Positions 14,576 through 23,648 are shown, counted from the stretch's first letter. The stretch is DNA of 64,000 bases from Acidianus sp. HS-5 (GCF_021655615.1 NZ_AP025245.1:930001-994000), one strand, 5' to 3'. Numbers and translations: made by a program. Notes: generated by a model not told the origin, from the sequence alone.

Positions 14576-16232
14576 TTGGCTCTTTATATTCTCCCCATAC
14601 TTCTCTTAGAACTGAACTTATTTCCCCTACAGTAGCTCCAGATTTTATTGCTTCTAAGATATATGGGAATAAGTTATCATTTCCTTCTGCAGCTTTTCTT
14701 AGCTTTTCAAGGCTATCCTTCCACTTAATATTATCTCTATTCTCTCTATATTGTTTTAACCTGGTAATTACCTTCTCCCTCACTGCAGAATTCACTCTAA
14801 ATATCTCAGTAGTTCCAATCCAATCCTGTTCATAAGCGAAATTAACACCTACTTTTGTAAGATCTCCTTCTTCTATCCTTTTCTGAAGTCTATAAGAGCT
14901 TTCAGCTATTTCAGCTTGTGGATAACCTTTCTCAATAGCCTTAAGCATTCCGCCCATTTTTTCAATATTATCAATTACCTTCCATGCTCTCTCTTCTATT
15001 TCATCTGTCAGCCATTCAATATAATAAGATCCCGCTAACGGGTCTACTGTTTCTGTTGCACCACTTTCATACGCTATTATTTGTTGAACCCTAATTGCTA
15101 TTTTTGCAGCTTTTTCGCTAGGTAATGCTAAAGCTTCGTCATAAGAATTTACGTGGAGACTTTGAGTGCCTCCCAGTACGGCGGCTAAGGCTTGAAGTGT
15201 TGTCCTAATGATGTTAATCTCTGGCTGTTGTGCAGTTAACTCTGCACCTCCTGTCTGTGTGTGGAACTTTAAACTCATAGAATCGGCCTTTTTAGCGTTA
15301 AACCAATCTTTCATTATTTTTGCCCACATTCTCCTTGCAGCTCTAAACTTTGCTACTTCTTCAAAGATATTAGTATACCCAGCAAAGAAGAAGGATAGTG
15401 TAGGAGCAAAGTCGTCAATGTTTATTCCCCTTTCTAAAGTCTTTCTTACATACTCAATGCCATCAGCCAAGGTAAATGCTACTTCGAGTATAGCGTCCGC
15501 TCCTGCTTCCCTAATATGGTATCCGCTTATGCTAATTGGATGCCATTTCGGAATATTCTTATAGGAATACTCTATGAGATCAATGGAATATCTTAATGAG
15601 GGTTCTGGAGGATAAATGAAGTTCTTTCTAGCAATATATTCTTTTAATATATCGTTTTGTACAGTTCCTCCTAAAATCTTCTTATCTATTCCTCTACTTT
15701 CTGCTGTAGCTATATACATTGATGTTAATTCCATTGCAGTAGCGTTTATGGTCATTGAAGTTGTTACTTTATCCATAGGAATCTGATTAGCCACTAGATC
15801 CATCTCTTTCCAATGAAACATTGAAACTCCTACTACACCTACTTCAGTAAATGCTAATTCTTGGTCTGGATCTAAACCTAGCTGTGTAGGCAAATCAAAT
15901 GCCATGCTAAGACCAGTTTGACCTGCCTCTAATAGCTTCCTAAATCTTTGATTAGTATCCTCAGCAGAACCGAAACCTGCGTATTGCCTTATAGTCCATA
16001 TCCTTCCTCTGTACATGTTTGGATAAATTCCCCTAGTGAAAGGATACATTCCAGGGAAGCCTATTTTATCTTCATAATTTCCTTTCAGATCTAGAGGAGT
16101 ATAAAGGGGTTTTACTTCTACTCCAGAAGGCGTTATAAATTTTTGCTTTCTCTCCTTCCTTTTAGCTACCCAGCTAGTATAGAGGTTATTCCATTCCTTA
16201 ATTTTCTCGTCCATATCCATGATAATACCCAA
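14565..16232 (-). CDS. mcmA: Methylmalonyl-CoA mutase, large (catalytic) subunit
   Basis: A 555-residue TIM-barrel subunit without the cobalamin-binding domain, which in archaea is a separate small protein not found in this window. Signatures are PGMYPFTRGIYPNMYRGR, TIRQYAGFGSAEDTN, GLSMAFDLPTQLG and VDPLAGSYY. It interconverts methylmalonyl-CoA and succinyl-CoA. In Sulfolobales this is a step of the 3-hydroxypropionate/4-hydroxybutyrate carbon fixation cycle. The epimerase gene is divergent across a 74-base promoter region, so both ends of the same step are controlled together. Confidence 0.95.
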   Translation of the reverse strand: MGIIMDMDEKIKEWNNLYTSWVAKRKERKQKFITPSGVEVKPLYTPLDLKGNYEDKIGFPGMYPFTRGIYPNMYRGRIWTIRQYAGFGSAEDTNQRFRKLLEAGQTGLSMAFDLPTQLGLDPDQELAFTEVGVVGVSMFHWKEMDLVANQIPMDKVTTSMTINATAMELTSMYIATAESRGIDKKILGGTVQNDILKEYIARKNFIYPPEPSLRYSIDLIEYSYKNIPKWHPISISGYHIREAGADAILEVAFTLADGIEYVRKTLERGINIDDFAPTLSFFFAGYTNIFEEVAKFRAARRMWAKIMKDWFNAKKADSMSLKFHTQTGGAELTAQQPEINIIRTTLQALAAVLGGTQSLHVNSYDEALALPSEKAAKIAIRVQQIIAYESGATETVDPLAGSYYIEWLTDEIEERAWKVIDNIEKMGGMLKAIEKGYPQAEIAESSYRLQKRIEEGDLTKVGVNFAYEQDWIGTTEIFRVNSAVREKVITRLKQYRENRDNIKWKDSLEKLRKAAEGNDNLFPYILEAIKSGATVGEISSVLREVWGEYKEPIIF

Positions 16233-16306
16233 TATCTAATTGTTTAAACACTATAAAACCTTTGCTTTTTAATCAAATTTATAAATTAAAATGAGTATAA
16301 TAGTCC

Positions 16307-16729
16307 ATGGAAACTCAAACAGTAGATCACATAGGCGTAGTGGTTGAAAATCTAGATAAGGCAATAGATTTTTATGAGAAAAATTTAGGAATGAAACTAA
16401 TAGACAAAGAAGAGCTTAAGGATAGAGGGCTAAAAGTTGCATTCATGGTAGGCAAAAACGGAGATTCTGCAGTTGAGCTCTTAGAGCCTATAAATCATGA
16501 GGACATGAATAATACTGTAGCTAAATTCCTAAAGACAAGGGGTCCAGGTTTACATCATTTAGCAATAAGAGTTGAGGATATAAATAAAGCATTGGAAGAC
16601 CTATCTACAAAAGGTATGCAATTAGTTGATAAACAACCGAGACCGGGTGCAAGAGGTCATCTAGTAGCATTTGTTCATCCGAAAAGTGTAATGGGAGTAC
16701 TATTGGAGCTGGTTCAAGAAAGGCACTAA
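16307..16729 (+). CDS. mce: Methylmalonyl-CoA epimerase
   Basis: A 140-residue vicinal-oxygen-chelate protein that swaps the (S) and (R) forms of methylmalonyl-CoA. It shows the family N-terminus VDHIGVVVENLDKAIDFY with the first metal His, ELLEP, the second His pair in GPGLHHLAIRV and the final metal Glu in LLELVQE. Length and motif order are standard. Divergent from the mutase catalytic subunit, its partner in the carbon fixation cycle. Confidence 0.95.
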   Translation: METQTVDHIGVVVENLDKAIDFYEKNLGMKLIDKEELKDRGLKVAFMVGKNGDSAVELLEPINHEDMNNTVAKFLKTRGPGLHHLAIRVEDINKALEDLSTKGMQLVDKQPRPGARGHLVAFVHPKSVMGVLLELVQERH

Positions 16730-16816
16730 TCTCATGCGAAAAGTTATAATCTAAATTCACAGATTTACCTAGTAAATTTTAAATCTTCACATGGAGAATA
16801 TATATTCGGATCAAAA

Positions 16817-17332
16817 ATGCCCTCAAAGAAAAAGAGTAATGATATATTTGATTATTTTGACGATATGATAAGGCAAATGGAAGAGGAATTCGAAGAATTA
16901 GAGAAGGAATTCTTTAAGGAAGCAGGGAAAGGAGAAGTTAAAACTTTCGGCCCTTATGTTTACGGTTTTAGCATGACAATAGGACCTGATGGAAAACCAA
17001 TAATAGAAGAATTCGGTAATGTAAAGAGATTAGGAAGCAAACCAATATTAAGTGAAGAAAGAGAACCATTGGTTGATGTCATAGAGAAAGGCGATGAGAT
17101 TAGAGTAGTTGCTGAAGTCCCAGGAGTTGATAAAAATAATATTAAAGTAAATCTTAACGGTAAAACTCTAGTGCTATCTGCACAAGAAGGAGACAAGAAA
17201 TACTATAAAGAAGTAGAACTACCAGCCGAAGTTGACGAGAATTCCGCAAAGGCTACATACAAGAACGGTGTATTAGAAATCGTATTTAAGAAAACTAAGA
17301 CTGAGGCTGGGAAAGAGATAAAGGTCGAGTGA
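16817..17332 (+). CDS. hsp20: Small heat shock protein, Hsp20/alpha-crystallin family
   Basis: A 171-residue protein. A charged, helical N-terminal arm (~1-45) is followed by a glycine-bearing linker and the alpha-crystallin domain (~85-165), with VVAEVPGVDKNNIKV and the conserved ATYKNGVLEIVF. The I-x-I-like tail is reduced (GKEIKVE). It forms oligomers that hold unfolding proteins. TATA-like TTTTAAAT near 16776 gives a short leader. The 3' end overlaps the convergent zinc-finger gene by 38 bases. Confidence 0.92.
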   Translation: MPSKKKSNDIFDYFDDMIRQMEEEFEELEKEFFKEAGKGEVKTFGPYVYGFSMTIGPDGKPIIEEFGNVKRLGSKPILSEEREPLVDVIEKGDEIRVVAEVPGVDKNNIKVNLNGKTLVLSAQEGDKKYYKEVELPAEVDENSAKATYKNGVLEIVFKKTKTEAGKEIKVE

Positions 17333-17825
17333 TTTTTACTTTTTCACTTTTTATAAAGCTTAAACCTGAAGAGTCTTCTATAATTAATGTGAATTTTCTT
17401 TTACCTTCTTTTGCGTCATAAATATCATGGCAATCATTTTCCTCACATAGAGATCCTAAATTCTCTAAAACATCTTCTAAAATTCCTTCTATAGTAGACA
17501 ATATTCCTTGCGATGCATCTTCTGGATATACTTCTATTCCTAACTCTGGAATCGTTACAATGGCAAATGGGGATCTATATACCATTACATTTAAATCTTC
17601 TTCATTTTCTATAATGAATTCTAGAATTTTTGGCTCTCTACTCTCATAAGGCTTAACATCCCTAAATTTATAATTACAAGTAGTGCATTCCCAGTTTGAC
17701 AATACCAGCTTACCAACTTCTCCCGCATCGTAAAGATAATCCCTAGCAATTAGCGTTTCATTCCCACAAACTGGACACTTAAGTTTTGCCTCAAATATTA
17801 ATTTAGGTTCCATAATCCCAACCAA
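17295..17825 (-). CDS. ZPR1-type zinc finger protein
   Basis: A 176-residue single-module archaeal ZPR1 protein. The four-Cys zinc finger is CPVCGNETL (first pair, ~17-20) and CTTCNYKF (second pair, ~48-51), followed by the ZPR1 beta domain (VYRSPFAIVTIPELGIEV and CEENDC). Eukaryotic ZPR1 binds translation factor EF1A and helps it fold; the neighbouring divergent GTPase at 17874 is itself EF1A-related, which makes a similar chaperone link attractive, though not proven. Confidence 0.85.
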   Translation of the reverse strand: MVGIMEPKLIFEAKLKCPVCGNETLIARDYLYDAGEVGKLVLSNWECTTCNYKFRDVKPYESREPKILEFIIENEEDLNVMVYRSPFAIVTIPELGIEVYPEDASQGILSTIEGILEDVLENLGSLCEENDCHDIYDAKEGKRKFTLIIEDSSGLSFIKSEKVKITRPLSLSQPQS

Positions 17826-17873
17826 AGCTTATTTGGTAGTTTCTACATATATTATATTGAGTAAAGTGGTGAA

Positions 17874-19445
17874 ATGAAGCTTCCACGAGAGAATGATATA
17901 GGAAAAATAGAATATAAACTTATTCTATCAGACATATCAGAAGAGCGACTGCAAGAACTAGCAACTCAAATGAAGTACAGGGTTGAGGAAGGTGGAGGAG
18001 AAGCAATATACGTAATAGGCGTAAGTGACGACGGCGATGTAATAGGTCTAAATAAAGATGATTTAGAGCGCACAATAGATGTATTAGAAAAAATAGCTAA
18101 AATGATAAATTCCAAGATAGTACATAAAAGAATTGTAGAAATAAGAAAAGATAAGTATGTCGCAGAATTATTAATAAGATTACATAAGAATGATCTGCCT
18201 ATTCAAGTTAATATAGCGGTAATGGGCCACGTGAATGCAGGAAAAAGTACTGTAACTGGAACACTAATTTTAGGAAAACTTGATGACGGTAATGGAGCTT
18301 TACGTGCAATGATAGCTAGGTATCTTCATGAGGTAATAAGTGGAAGAACTTCATCAATAACCTTGAGAATATTAGGTTTTGATGATGAAGGAAGAGTAGT
18401 AAATCATAATTGTAGAGATCCTATGGATGAAGCAGAAGTTACTATTAAGAGTTCCAAAATAATAAGGTTAATAGATCTAGGAGGGCATGAGAGATACTTA
18501 AGGACTACGTTAAAAGGATTAATGGGATATGAAACAGATTATGTTATGTTAGTTGTAGGTAGTGATGACGGATTAAGTATAATGGGAAAAGAACATCTTG
18601 CTGTCGCATCAGTTCTTAAGTATCCTGTATTCATTGTTATAACCAAAGTAGATAAATTCCCTAAAGAGAGAGTAAACCAAATAATAAATGACGTGAAAAA
18701 CGTGCTTAAGATACCTGGAATAAACAGATTCGTAATGGAAGTGAATGATGAGGACGACTTATTGAACGCAATAATAGGTGTAAAAACTGGAAGAGTTGTT
18801 CCAATATTCAAAGTATCTAACGTTAGCGGAGAAGGTATAGGATTACTTGAGAAATTCCTTTACTTTCTACCACCAAGAAAATTATTAACTCAATCAAACG
18901 ACACATTAGTATACATTGACGAAATATATAATGTAAGTGGAGTAGGCCCTGTAGTCTTAGGCTCTATAGTAAGAGGAAAAGTTAGACCTAATGATACGGT
19001 ATATGTAGGCCCAGATGAGGGCGGAGAGTTTTTACAAGCTAAAGTGAAAAGCATTCAAATTAATAGAGTATTTGTAGATGAGGCTAATCAAGGTAGTATA
19101 GCAACTTTTGCAATACAAGGTGTAAATAGGGAAATATTAAGGAAAGGTATGATATTAGCAGAAAATAATAAACCAAAAGCTACGCAGAACTTCACAGCAA
19201 AGATAATAGTACTTCATCATCCTACTACAATAAAAGAAGGTTATGTAGCTACGCTTCACCTATACACAATAAGACAAGCTGTGAAATTTGAGAAAATAGC
19301 AATAGGACTCTTAAGAACAGGAGAATCATCAGAAGTCGAATTAAAATTTCTTTATAGACCGGAATATCTTGAAAAAGGACAGATTTTCATATTTAGGGAA
19401 GGAAGAACAAGAGGATTAGGAGTTATTACTGGAATTAATAGTTGA
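17874..19445 (+). CDS. GTPBP1-like translational GTPase (EF1A-related)
   Basis: A 523-residue GTPase. An N-terminal domain (~1-115) precedes the G domain: G1 GHVNAGKSTVTG (~121-132), G3 DLGGHERY (~202-209), G4 TKVD (~259-262), then EF-Tu-like beta-barrel domains two and three. This matches the archaeal GTPBP1/GTPBP2 relatives, which act in translation quality control or mRNA turnover in eukaryotes. The archaeal role is not established. A GGTGA ribosome site lies four bases before the ATG. Divergent from the ZPR1 gene. Confidence 0.85.
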   Translation: MKLPRENDIGKIEYKLILSDISEERLQELATQMKYRVEEGGGEAIYVIGVSDDGDVIGLNKDDLERTIDVLEKIAKMINSKIVHKRIVEIRKDKYVAELLIRLHKNDLPIQVNIAVMGHVNAGKSTVTGTLILGKLDDGNGALRAMIARYLHEVISGRTSSITLRILGFDDEGRVVNHNCRDPMDEAEVTIKSSKIIRLIDLGGHERYLRTTLKGLMGYETDYVMLVVGSDDGLSIMGKEHLAVASVLKYPVFIVITKVDKFPKERVNQIINDVKNVLKIPGINRFVMEVNDEDDLLNAIIGVKTGRVVPIFKVSNVSGEGIGLLEKFLYFLPPRKLLTQSNDTLVYIDEIYNVSGVGPVVLGSIVRGKVRPNDTVYVGPDEGGEFLQAKVKSIQINRVFVDEANQGSIATFAIQGVNREILRKGMILAENNKPKATQNFTAKIIVLHHPTTIKEGYVATLHLYTIRQAVKFEKIAIGLLRTGESSEVELKFLYRPEYLEKGQIFIFREGRTRGLGVITGINS

Positions 19446-19829
19446 AACAGAGCAAGAAATTATTTGTCTTGTCAACTCTTTAGCTTGTTTAGTTATAGTA
19501 TTCTCTAAAGCTTTAGCAAGACTTCCAGTTAAACCGTATTCAGCCTCCCAAGTTAATATATGATCGCCTACTGTTACTACAGTACTTATCGTAACTACTA
19601 TTCCAGGGCCTTTAACTTCTATTTTATCAAACACCTTATTACCATCAACTCTATGCTCGACTACTGTACCTTGAACTTCAACACTAAGAGGACCAATCTT
19701 AACAGATGCGTAAAATTCCTTATCGTTTATTTTACTTATTCCGGGAGTACATTTCAAAAGATTCTCATAATTGCTAAGAAATTGTAAAGCTTTATCTTTA
19801 TTTGATATTTTCTCTTCTCCAGATATCAT
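19416..19829 (-). CDS. CoxG-like (SRPBCC fold) protein, second copy
   Basis: A 137-residue protein of the CoxG group of SRPBCC lipid/cofactor-binding folds. The shared pattern with the upstream gene is L..LS..ENLLKCTPGISKI...YASVKIGPLSVEVQG, then TWEAEYGLTGSLAKALENTI. CoxG proteins assist maturation or membrane attachment of molybdenum hydroxylases. The start overlaps the stop of the first coxG-like gene by four bases. The C-terminus has a Ser/Asn-rich tail that overlaps the end of the GTPase gene by 30 bases. Confidence 0.78.
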   Translation of the reverse strand: MISGEEKISNKDKALQFLSNYENLLKCTPGISKINDKEFYASVKIGPLSVEVQGTVVEHRVDGNKVFDKIEVKGPGIVVTISTVVTVGDHILTWEAEYGLTGSLAKALENTITKQAKELTRQIISCSVSTINSSNNS

Positions 19830-20245
19830 GATGATTCCACCTTTTTCTTTATACAGTCAAAAAGTTGATTTAATATCTTATTTAATGCCGGTTCCATTAA
19901 TCTGGCACCTGCAGAAGCTAATATTCCACTGACGTTAACGTCTGCAGTATAATTAATTTTACCATCTTCAACTCCAATTTTAGCGTTTATATTCACATTA
20001 CTATTCATTCCATTCCCTTGAGCGTCTAAATCAAATCCGTCATCACTTCTCTTCATTTTCACTTTCGCAGTATAATCTCCTTTTATAAATCCTATTCCTG
20101 CAGTACCTTTTACGATGTAATTTTCGCCATCTTTTTTGATATCTTTAATTCCAGGAAAGCAAGAAGCTACAAGCTCTACATTTCCAATTATATTTAAAAT
20201 CGCTTCCTTCTTAGCGTTAACTTCAATACTTCCTTGATAACGCAT
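19826..20245 (-). CDS. coxG: CoxG-like carbon monoxide dehydrogenase subunit G family protein
   Basis: A 139-residue SRPBCC-fold protein. It has the family start (YQGSIEVNAKKEAILNII), the conserved PGIKDIKKDGENYIVKG segment and VNVSGILASAGARLM near the end. CoxG family members help assemble molybdenum-containing dehydrogenases. It is divergent from the MocA-like cytidylyltransferase with a 35-base gap and lies close to two molybdenum-hydroxylase subunit genes, so all probably serve one enzyme. Confidence 0.88.
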   Translation of the reverse strand: MRYQGSIEVNAKKEAILNIIGNVELVASCFPGIKDIKKDGENYIVKGTAGIGFIKGDYTAKVKMKRSDDGFDLDAQGNGMNSNVNINAKIGVEDGKINYTADVNVSGILASAGARLMEPALNKILNQLFDCIKKKVESS

Positions 20246-20280
20246 AAACTACTTTATTCTTAATAACTTATATATCTTTA

Positions 20281-20838
20281 ATGAAAATTGGAGCAGTGAT
20301 TTTAGCAGCTGGCGAGGGCAGAAGATTCGGCAAAAATAAACTTCTTGAGAAAATAAACGGAAAGACGATTATAGAACATGTATTAAGTAACGTAGACATG
20401 GAAAGAGCAATCATAGTAGGAAAATATGCCCAAGAGCTGTTTCCGTATCTTAAAAATGAAATAGTAATTTATAATCCTAAATGGATGGAAGGAATATCTA
20501 CTAGTATCAAACTGGGATTAAGGTTTTTCCAAAACTATGACGGAGTTCTCATAGCACTTGGAGATATGCCATTCGTAAAAACGGAAGATATCCATAAGAT
20601 AATAGATTCCTTTAATTCTGAGTGCAATGCGATAATTCCTACATATAAAGAAACTTGGGGAAATCCTGTAATTTTAAGTAAAAAAATCTTTGACAAAGTA
20701 ATGGAAATAAATGGAGATGTAGGAGCTAAAAAAATTTTAAAAAATATGAAAAATTTGTGTTTTGTAGAATGTAGTAAAGGAGTTATTATTGATATAGATA
20801 CTATTAATGACCTTTTAACTTTTGAGAAGCCTCCTTAA
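20281..20838 (+). CDS. mocA: Molybdenum cofactor cytidylyltransferase (MocA-like)
   Basis: A 185-residue nucleotidyltransferase. The N-terminal GAVILAAGEGRRFGKNKLL is the NTP-binding signature; ALGDMPFV holds the metal Asp; PTYKETWGNPVIL matches the MocA/MobA pattern. It would attach CMP to molybdopterin for enzymes of the xanthine oxidase family. The location between coxG and the FeS/FAD subunits of such an enzyme supports that. The 3' end overlaps the convergent FeS subunit by 35 bases. Confidence 0.87.
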   Translation: MKIGAVILAAGEGRRFGKNKLLEKINGKTIIEHVLSNVDMERAIIVGKYAQELFPYLKNEIVIYNPKWMEGISTSIKLGLRFFQNYDGVLIALGDMPFVKTEDIHKIIDSFNSECNAIIPTYKETWGNPVILSKKIFDKVMEINGDVGAKKILKNMKNLCFVECSKGVIIDIDTINDLLTFEKPP

Positions 20839-21304
20839 CTGCTTCTATAATATTGTGATAGCCCGTACATCTACATAAATTCCCAGATAGCCCTTCTTTT
20901 ATCTCGTCCTCTGAAGGAGAAGGATTCTGAGAGAGTAGCCAATAGCTCTGCATTATCATTCCTGGAGTACAATAACCGCACTGAAGTGCATGCTTATCCC
21001 AAAATGCCTCTTGAATAGGATGCAATTTACCGTCCTTTATTAATCCTTCTACAGTAAGTATTTCACTACCATCTGCTTCAACGGCTAAAATTGTACAAGA
21101 TTTGACAGATTTACCGTTCATTATTACAGTGCATGCCCCACAATTACTCGTATCGCAGCCTATGTGAACACTGGTAAAGCCTAAATCTCTAAGTACATGA
21201 ACTAGCAGTTTTCTCGGTTCTACTTCTGTTTCATAATCATTTCCATTAATTTTAAGGTGAATCTTCACTTTATCATCTTTTTCTATTACCTTCATTACAA
21301 TCAC
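20804..21304 (-). CDS. coxS: Molybdenum hydroxylase, 2Fe-2S small subunit (CoxS/CutC-like)
   Basis: A 166-residue protein with two 2Fe-2S clusters. The plant-type cluster ligands are C-DTSNCGACTVIMNG plus a later Cys (KSCTI); the second cluster ligands are CGYCTPGM and LCRCTGY. It passes electrons from the molybdenum site to FAD. It follows the FAD subunit gene with a four-base overlap. The molybdopterin-binding large subunit, normally next to these two, is not in this window. Confidence 0.93.
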   Translation of the reverse strand: MIVMKVIEKDDKVKIHLKINGNDYETEVEPRKLLVHVLRDLGFTSVHIGCDTSNCGACTVIMNGKSVKSCTILAVEADGSEILTVEGLIKDGKLHPIQEAFWDKHALQCGYCTPGMIMQSYWLLSQNPSPSEDEIKEGLSGNLCRCTGYHNIIEAVKEASQKLKGH

Positions 21305-22134
21305 CTCTTTAAAGCATCTAGAATTGCTCTCTTTGTCATAACTTTAGTAGCCTTCCTTTTATACTCTGCACTTCCCCTTATATCGGATGTCGGATTAGAC
21401 TCATCCGCAACTTCTTGAGCTATTTTATCAATAATTTCATCGTTAATTTTCCTGCCCTTAATCATTTCTTCTGCAACTTGAGATCTATATGCCTTATTAT
21501 TTACTCCAGTAACTCCGATTCTAAAATCTTCAACTTCATCACCATTAGTTTTTATTAATACTGCGACGCCAACTATTGCAAAATCTCCAGCTTTTCTCTC
21601 CAACTTCTGATAAGAGTACTTATAACTACTCACGTCAGGAATGGAAACCTCAGTAACTACCTCCCCTTGAGATAGGTCTGGCGTAAACATATCCTTATCA
21701 AATAGAGAGAACTCTTCTGTTCTTTCTCCAGAAGGACCTTTAATCTTTACTTTTGCATTAAGTACTAAAAGTGCTGCAGGATAGTCTGCTGAAGGATCTA
21801 ATTGTGAAATACTTCCTCCTATTGTTCCCATGTTTCTTACTTGAGGATCTCCGATTTTTGAGGCAACTTCGCTTAATAACGGAATTTGAGCTTTGGATAC
21901 TTCATAATGTGTAACTGTTGCTCCTATTTTGTACTCCTCTTTTTTATCTAAATAATGAAGTTCTTTAAGTTTGGTTATGTCGACCAAATAAGAAGGCCTA
22001 ACTATTCTAAGTTTCATCATAGGTATTAAGCTATGACCTCCAGCAAGAATTTTAGCGTCATCGTGAGCCTTTAGAAATTCTATAACTTCACTTAGACTGT
22101 CGGGAATTACATAACCTGTTTTTGGTGGATACAT
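21301..22134 (-). CDS. coxM: Molybdenum hydroxylase, FAD-binding medium subunit (CoxM/CutB-like)
   Basis: A 277-residue FAD subunit. The FAD motifs are ILAGGHSLIPMMKLR (~35-49) and GTIGGSISQLDPSADYPAAL (~109-128), and the C-terminal CO-dehydrogenase flavoprotein domain follows (KAGDFAIVGVAV). In Sulfolobales such trimers act on aldehydes (glyceraldehyde oxidoreductase) or CO-like substrates; without the large subunit the substrate cannot be judged. First gene of the coxM-coxS pair. Confidence 0.92.
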   Translation of the reverse strand: MYPPKTGYVIPDSLSEVIEFLKAHDDAKILAGGHSLIPMMKLRIVRPSYLVDITKLKELHYLDKKEEYKIGATVTHYEVSKAQIPLLSEVASKIGDPQVRNMGTIGGSISQLDPSADYPAALLVLNAKVKIKGPSGERTEEFSLFDKDMFTPDLSQGEVVTEVSIPDVSSYKYSYQKLERKAGDFAIVGVAVLIKTNGDEVEDFRIGVTGVNNKAYRSQVAEEMIKGRKINDEIIDKIAQEVADESNPTSDIRGSAEYKRKATKVMTKRAILDALKR

Positions 22135-22165
22135 ATCTTCTTCTCTTTAACTTATTATTTATCTT

Positions 22166-22306
22166 TTACTTATTCTTTACAAACTTTTCTGGATTCTTTT
22201 TAAATTCAGCCATACACATAGGACTGCAGAAGTAATAAGTTATACCTTTGTAAACATATTTATAATTAGTATTATTGACCTCTTCTCCACAGACTGGATC
22301 TTTCAT
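22166..22306 (-). CDS. 46-residue YHS-domain mini-protein
   Basis: A small frame: MKDPVCGEEV, then YKYVYKGITYYFCSPMC, then FKKNPEKFVKNK. This is a complete YHS domain with the Cys of DPVCG and the C-x3-C of FCSPMC as likely metal ligands. YHS domains occur in copper-transport and metal-trafficking proteins and in some monooxygenases. It is placed between the SUMT gene and the molybdenum-hydroxylase pair, all on the same strand, seven bases after the SUMT stop. A small metal carrier is a reasonable guess. Confidence 0.85.
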   Translation of the reverse strand: MKDPVCGEEVNNTNYKYVYKGITYYFCSPMCMAEFKKNPEKFVKNK

Positions 22307-22313
22307 AGTTAAA

Positions 22314-23039
22314 TTATGAGAATTTCCACAATTTATTTCTTAATTTTATAACTTCGCCTATTATTATGACTGCAGGAGACGAGATACCTTCAGATATTAC
22401 TGTTTCTTTCAATTTACTTAATGTAGTTAAAGTTACCTTCTGGGAAGGAAGCGTACCGTTTTGTATTATAGCTACCGGACATTCTGGGCTTCTAATTTTC
22501 TCTAACGCTTCTTGTAGCTCTTCTATTTTATTAACTCCCATCAATACTATCAGCGTTCCTTTTTTTGGAATATAATCCAGGTCGATTATTTTATTTCCAG
22601 CTCTAGTTCCAGAAATTACCGTAAACCCAGAAGAATACCATCTACTAGTTACCGGGATTCCAGCGTAAGCAGGAACTCCAATAGCACTGCTAATTCCAGG
22701 TATGACCTCACAAGGTATGCCTTGTTCCATTACATATTTACACTCTTCTTCTCCTCTGCCAAAAACGTAAGGATCTCCTCCTTTTAGTCTAACCACTATC
22801 TTACCTTCTTTTGCCTTTTCAACTAGAGTGGAATTTATCTTCTCTTGGAGATCAGCTTCTCCTAAGCCTTTGCCCAAATAAATTAGTTCTGATTTTGATT
22901 TGCATTCTTTTAAAATCTCTTTAGAAACTAATCTATCGTATATTACGACATCAGCTTGTTTGAGTATTTTCAAACCTTTTATTGTTATTAATTCTGGATC
23001 TCCCGGACCCGCACCTACTAGGTAAACCTTGCCTTTCAT
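22314..23039 (-). CDS. cobA: Uroporphyrinogen-III C-methyltransferase (SUMT)
   Basis: A 241-residue SAM-dependent enzyme making precorrin-2 for siroheme, cobalamin or haem d1 by double methylation. Motifs are VYLVGAGPGDPELITIKG at the N-terminus, VVRLKGGDPYVFGRG (~90-104) and GIPVTSR. I use the ATG at 23037-23039, which gives the family N-terminus; a GTG at 23057, directly after the upstream stop, would add six residues. Last but one of a same-strand series with the membrane protein gene upstream. Confidence 0.92.
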   Translation of the reverse strand: MKGKVYLVGAGPGDPELITIKGLKILKQADVVIYDRLVSKEILKECKSKSELIYLGKGLGEADLQEKINSTLVEKAKEGKIVVRLKGGDPYVFGRGEEECKYVMEQGIPCEVIPGISSAIGVPAYAGIPVTSRWYSSGFTVISGTRAGNKIIDLDYIPKKGTLIVLMGVNKIEELQEALEKIRSPECPVAIIQNGTLPSQKVTLTTLSKLKETVISEGISSPAVIIIGEVIKLRNKLWKFS

Positions 23040-23057
23040 TTTTGAGAACCTTGACAC

Positions 23058-23645
23058 TCAAATAGCGTTTACCTTTTTAATAATATATATCGCAAATAAA
23101 ATACCCTCAGAAAATTTTACAATATAAACGAAACCCAAGACGTGATCTAAAAGGCTGTTTTGCGAAATATTGTACATTACCGAATAAATGTAGAGAAGCA
23201 TTACATAAAATATATCTGCGGCAAAACCTAAACTGTAAATTATTATCTTTTCCATGAATTTTAATGAAGGAATTAAGTAACCTGCTATGAAACCACCTAT
23301 AAAATCTGAAATAAAAGCACCGAAATAGAGAACTGGAAGATTTTGAGCTATCCTAAAAACAAAGGGCGTCAACCAAAAGGTTATTAAGAAGACTGAAACT
23401 GTAAAGCCTATCCAAGATTTATTTCTTATTAGTAATGAAGTTACTGGAACCAAAGAGTCCTCAAATTCTACAAATTTATCTTTAGGAGTATACCTATTTA
23501 TCACGTACCATCCTAATAAAGCTCCAGAAAATACTGGTCCTTGATAGGAAAGTAACTTATCTAAAGGATCTCCAATAATATAAATTACTCCAGAGATACC
23601 TGCAAAAATGATAGCTAGATACTTCGCTAAATCTAATTTGTCCAT
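23058..23645 (-). CDS. Multi-pass membrane protein of unknown function
   Basis: A 195-residue protein with about five membrane spans (start LAIIFAGISGVIYIIG; then VFSGALLGWYVI; WIGFTVSVFLITFWLTPFVF; YFGAFISDFIGGFIAGYLI; IIIYSLGFAADIFYVMLLYI). I do not recognise a family. It sits between a small TusA-like gene (three-base gap) and SUMT (adjacent), so it is in that transcription unit. A link to sulfur or tetrapyrrole metabolism is only suggested by place. Confidence 0.65.
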   Translation of the reverse strand: MDKLDLAKYLAIIFAGISGVIYIIGDPLDKLLSYQGPVFSGALLGWYVINRYTPKDKFVEFEDSLVPVTSLLIRNKSWIGFTVSVFLITFWLTPFVFRIAQNLPVLYFGAFISDFIGGFIAGYLIPSLKFMEKIIIYSLGFAADIFYVMLLYIYSVMYNISQNSLLDHVLGFVYIVKFSEGILFAIYIIKKVNAI

Positions 23646-23648
23646 ACG

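Noticed and set aside
16241..16250. TGTTTAAACA palindrome between mutase and epimerase
   Set aside because: Ten AT-rich bases that are readily explained as TATA/BRE material of the divergent promoters; no longer symmetry.
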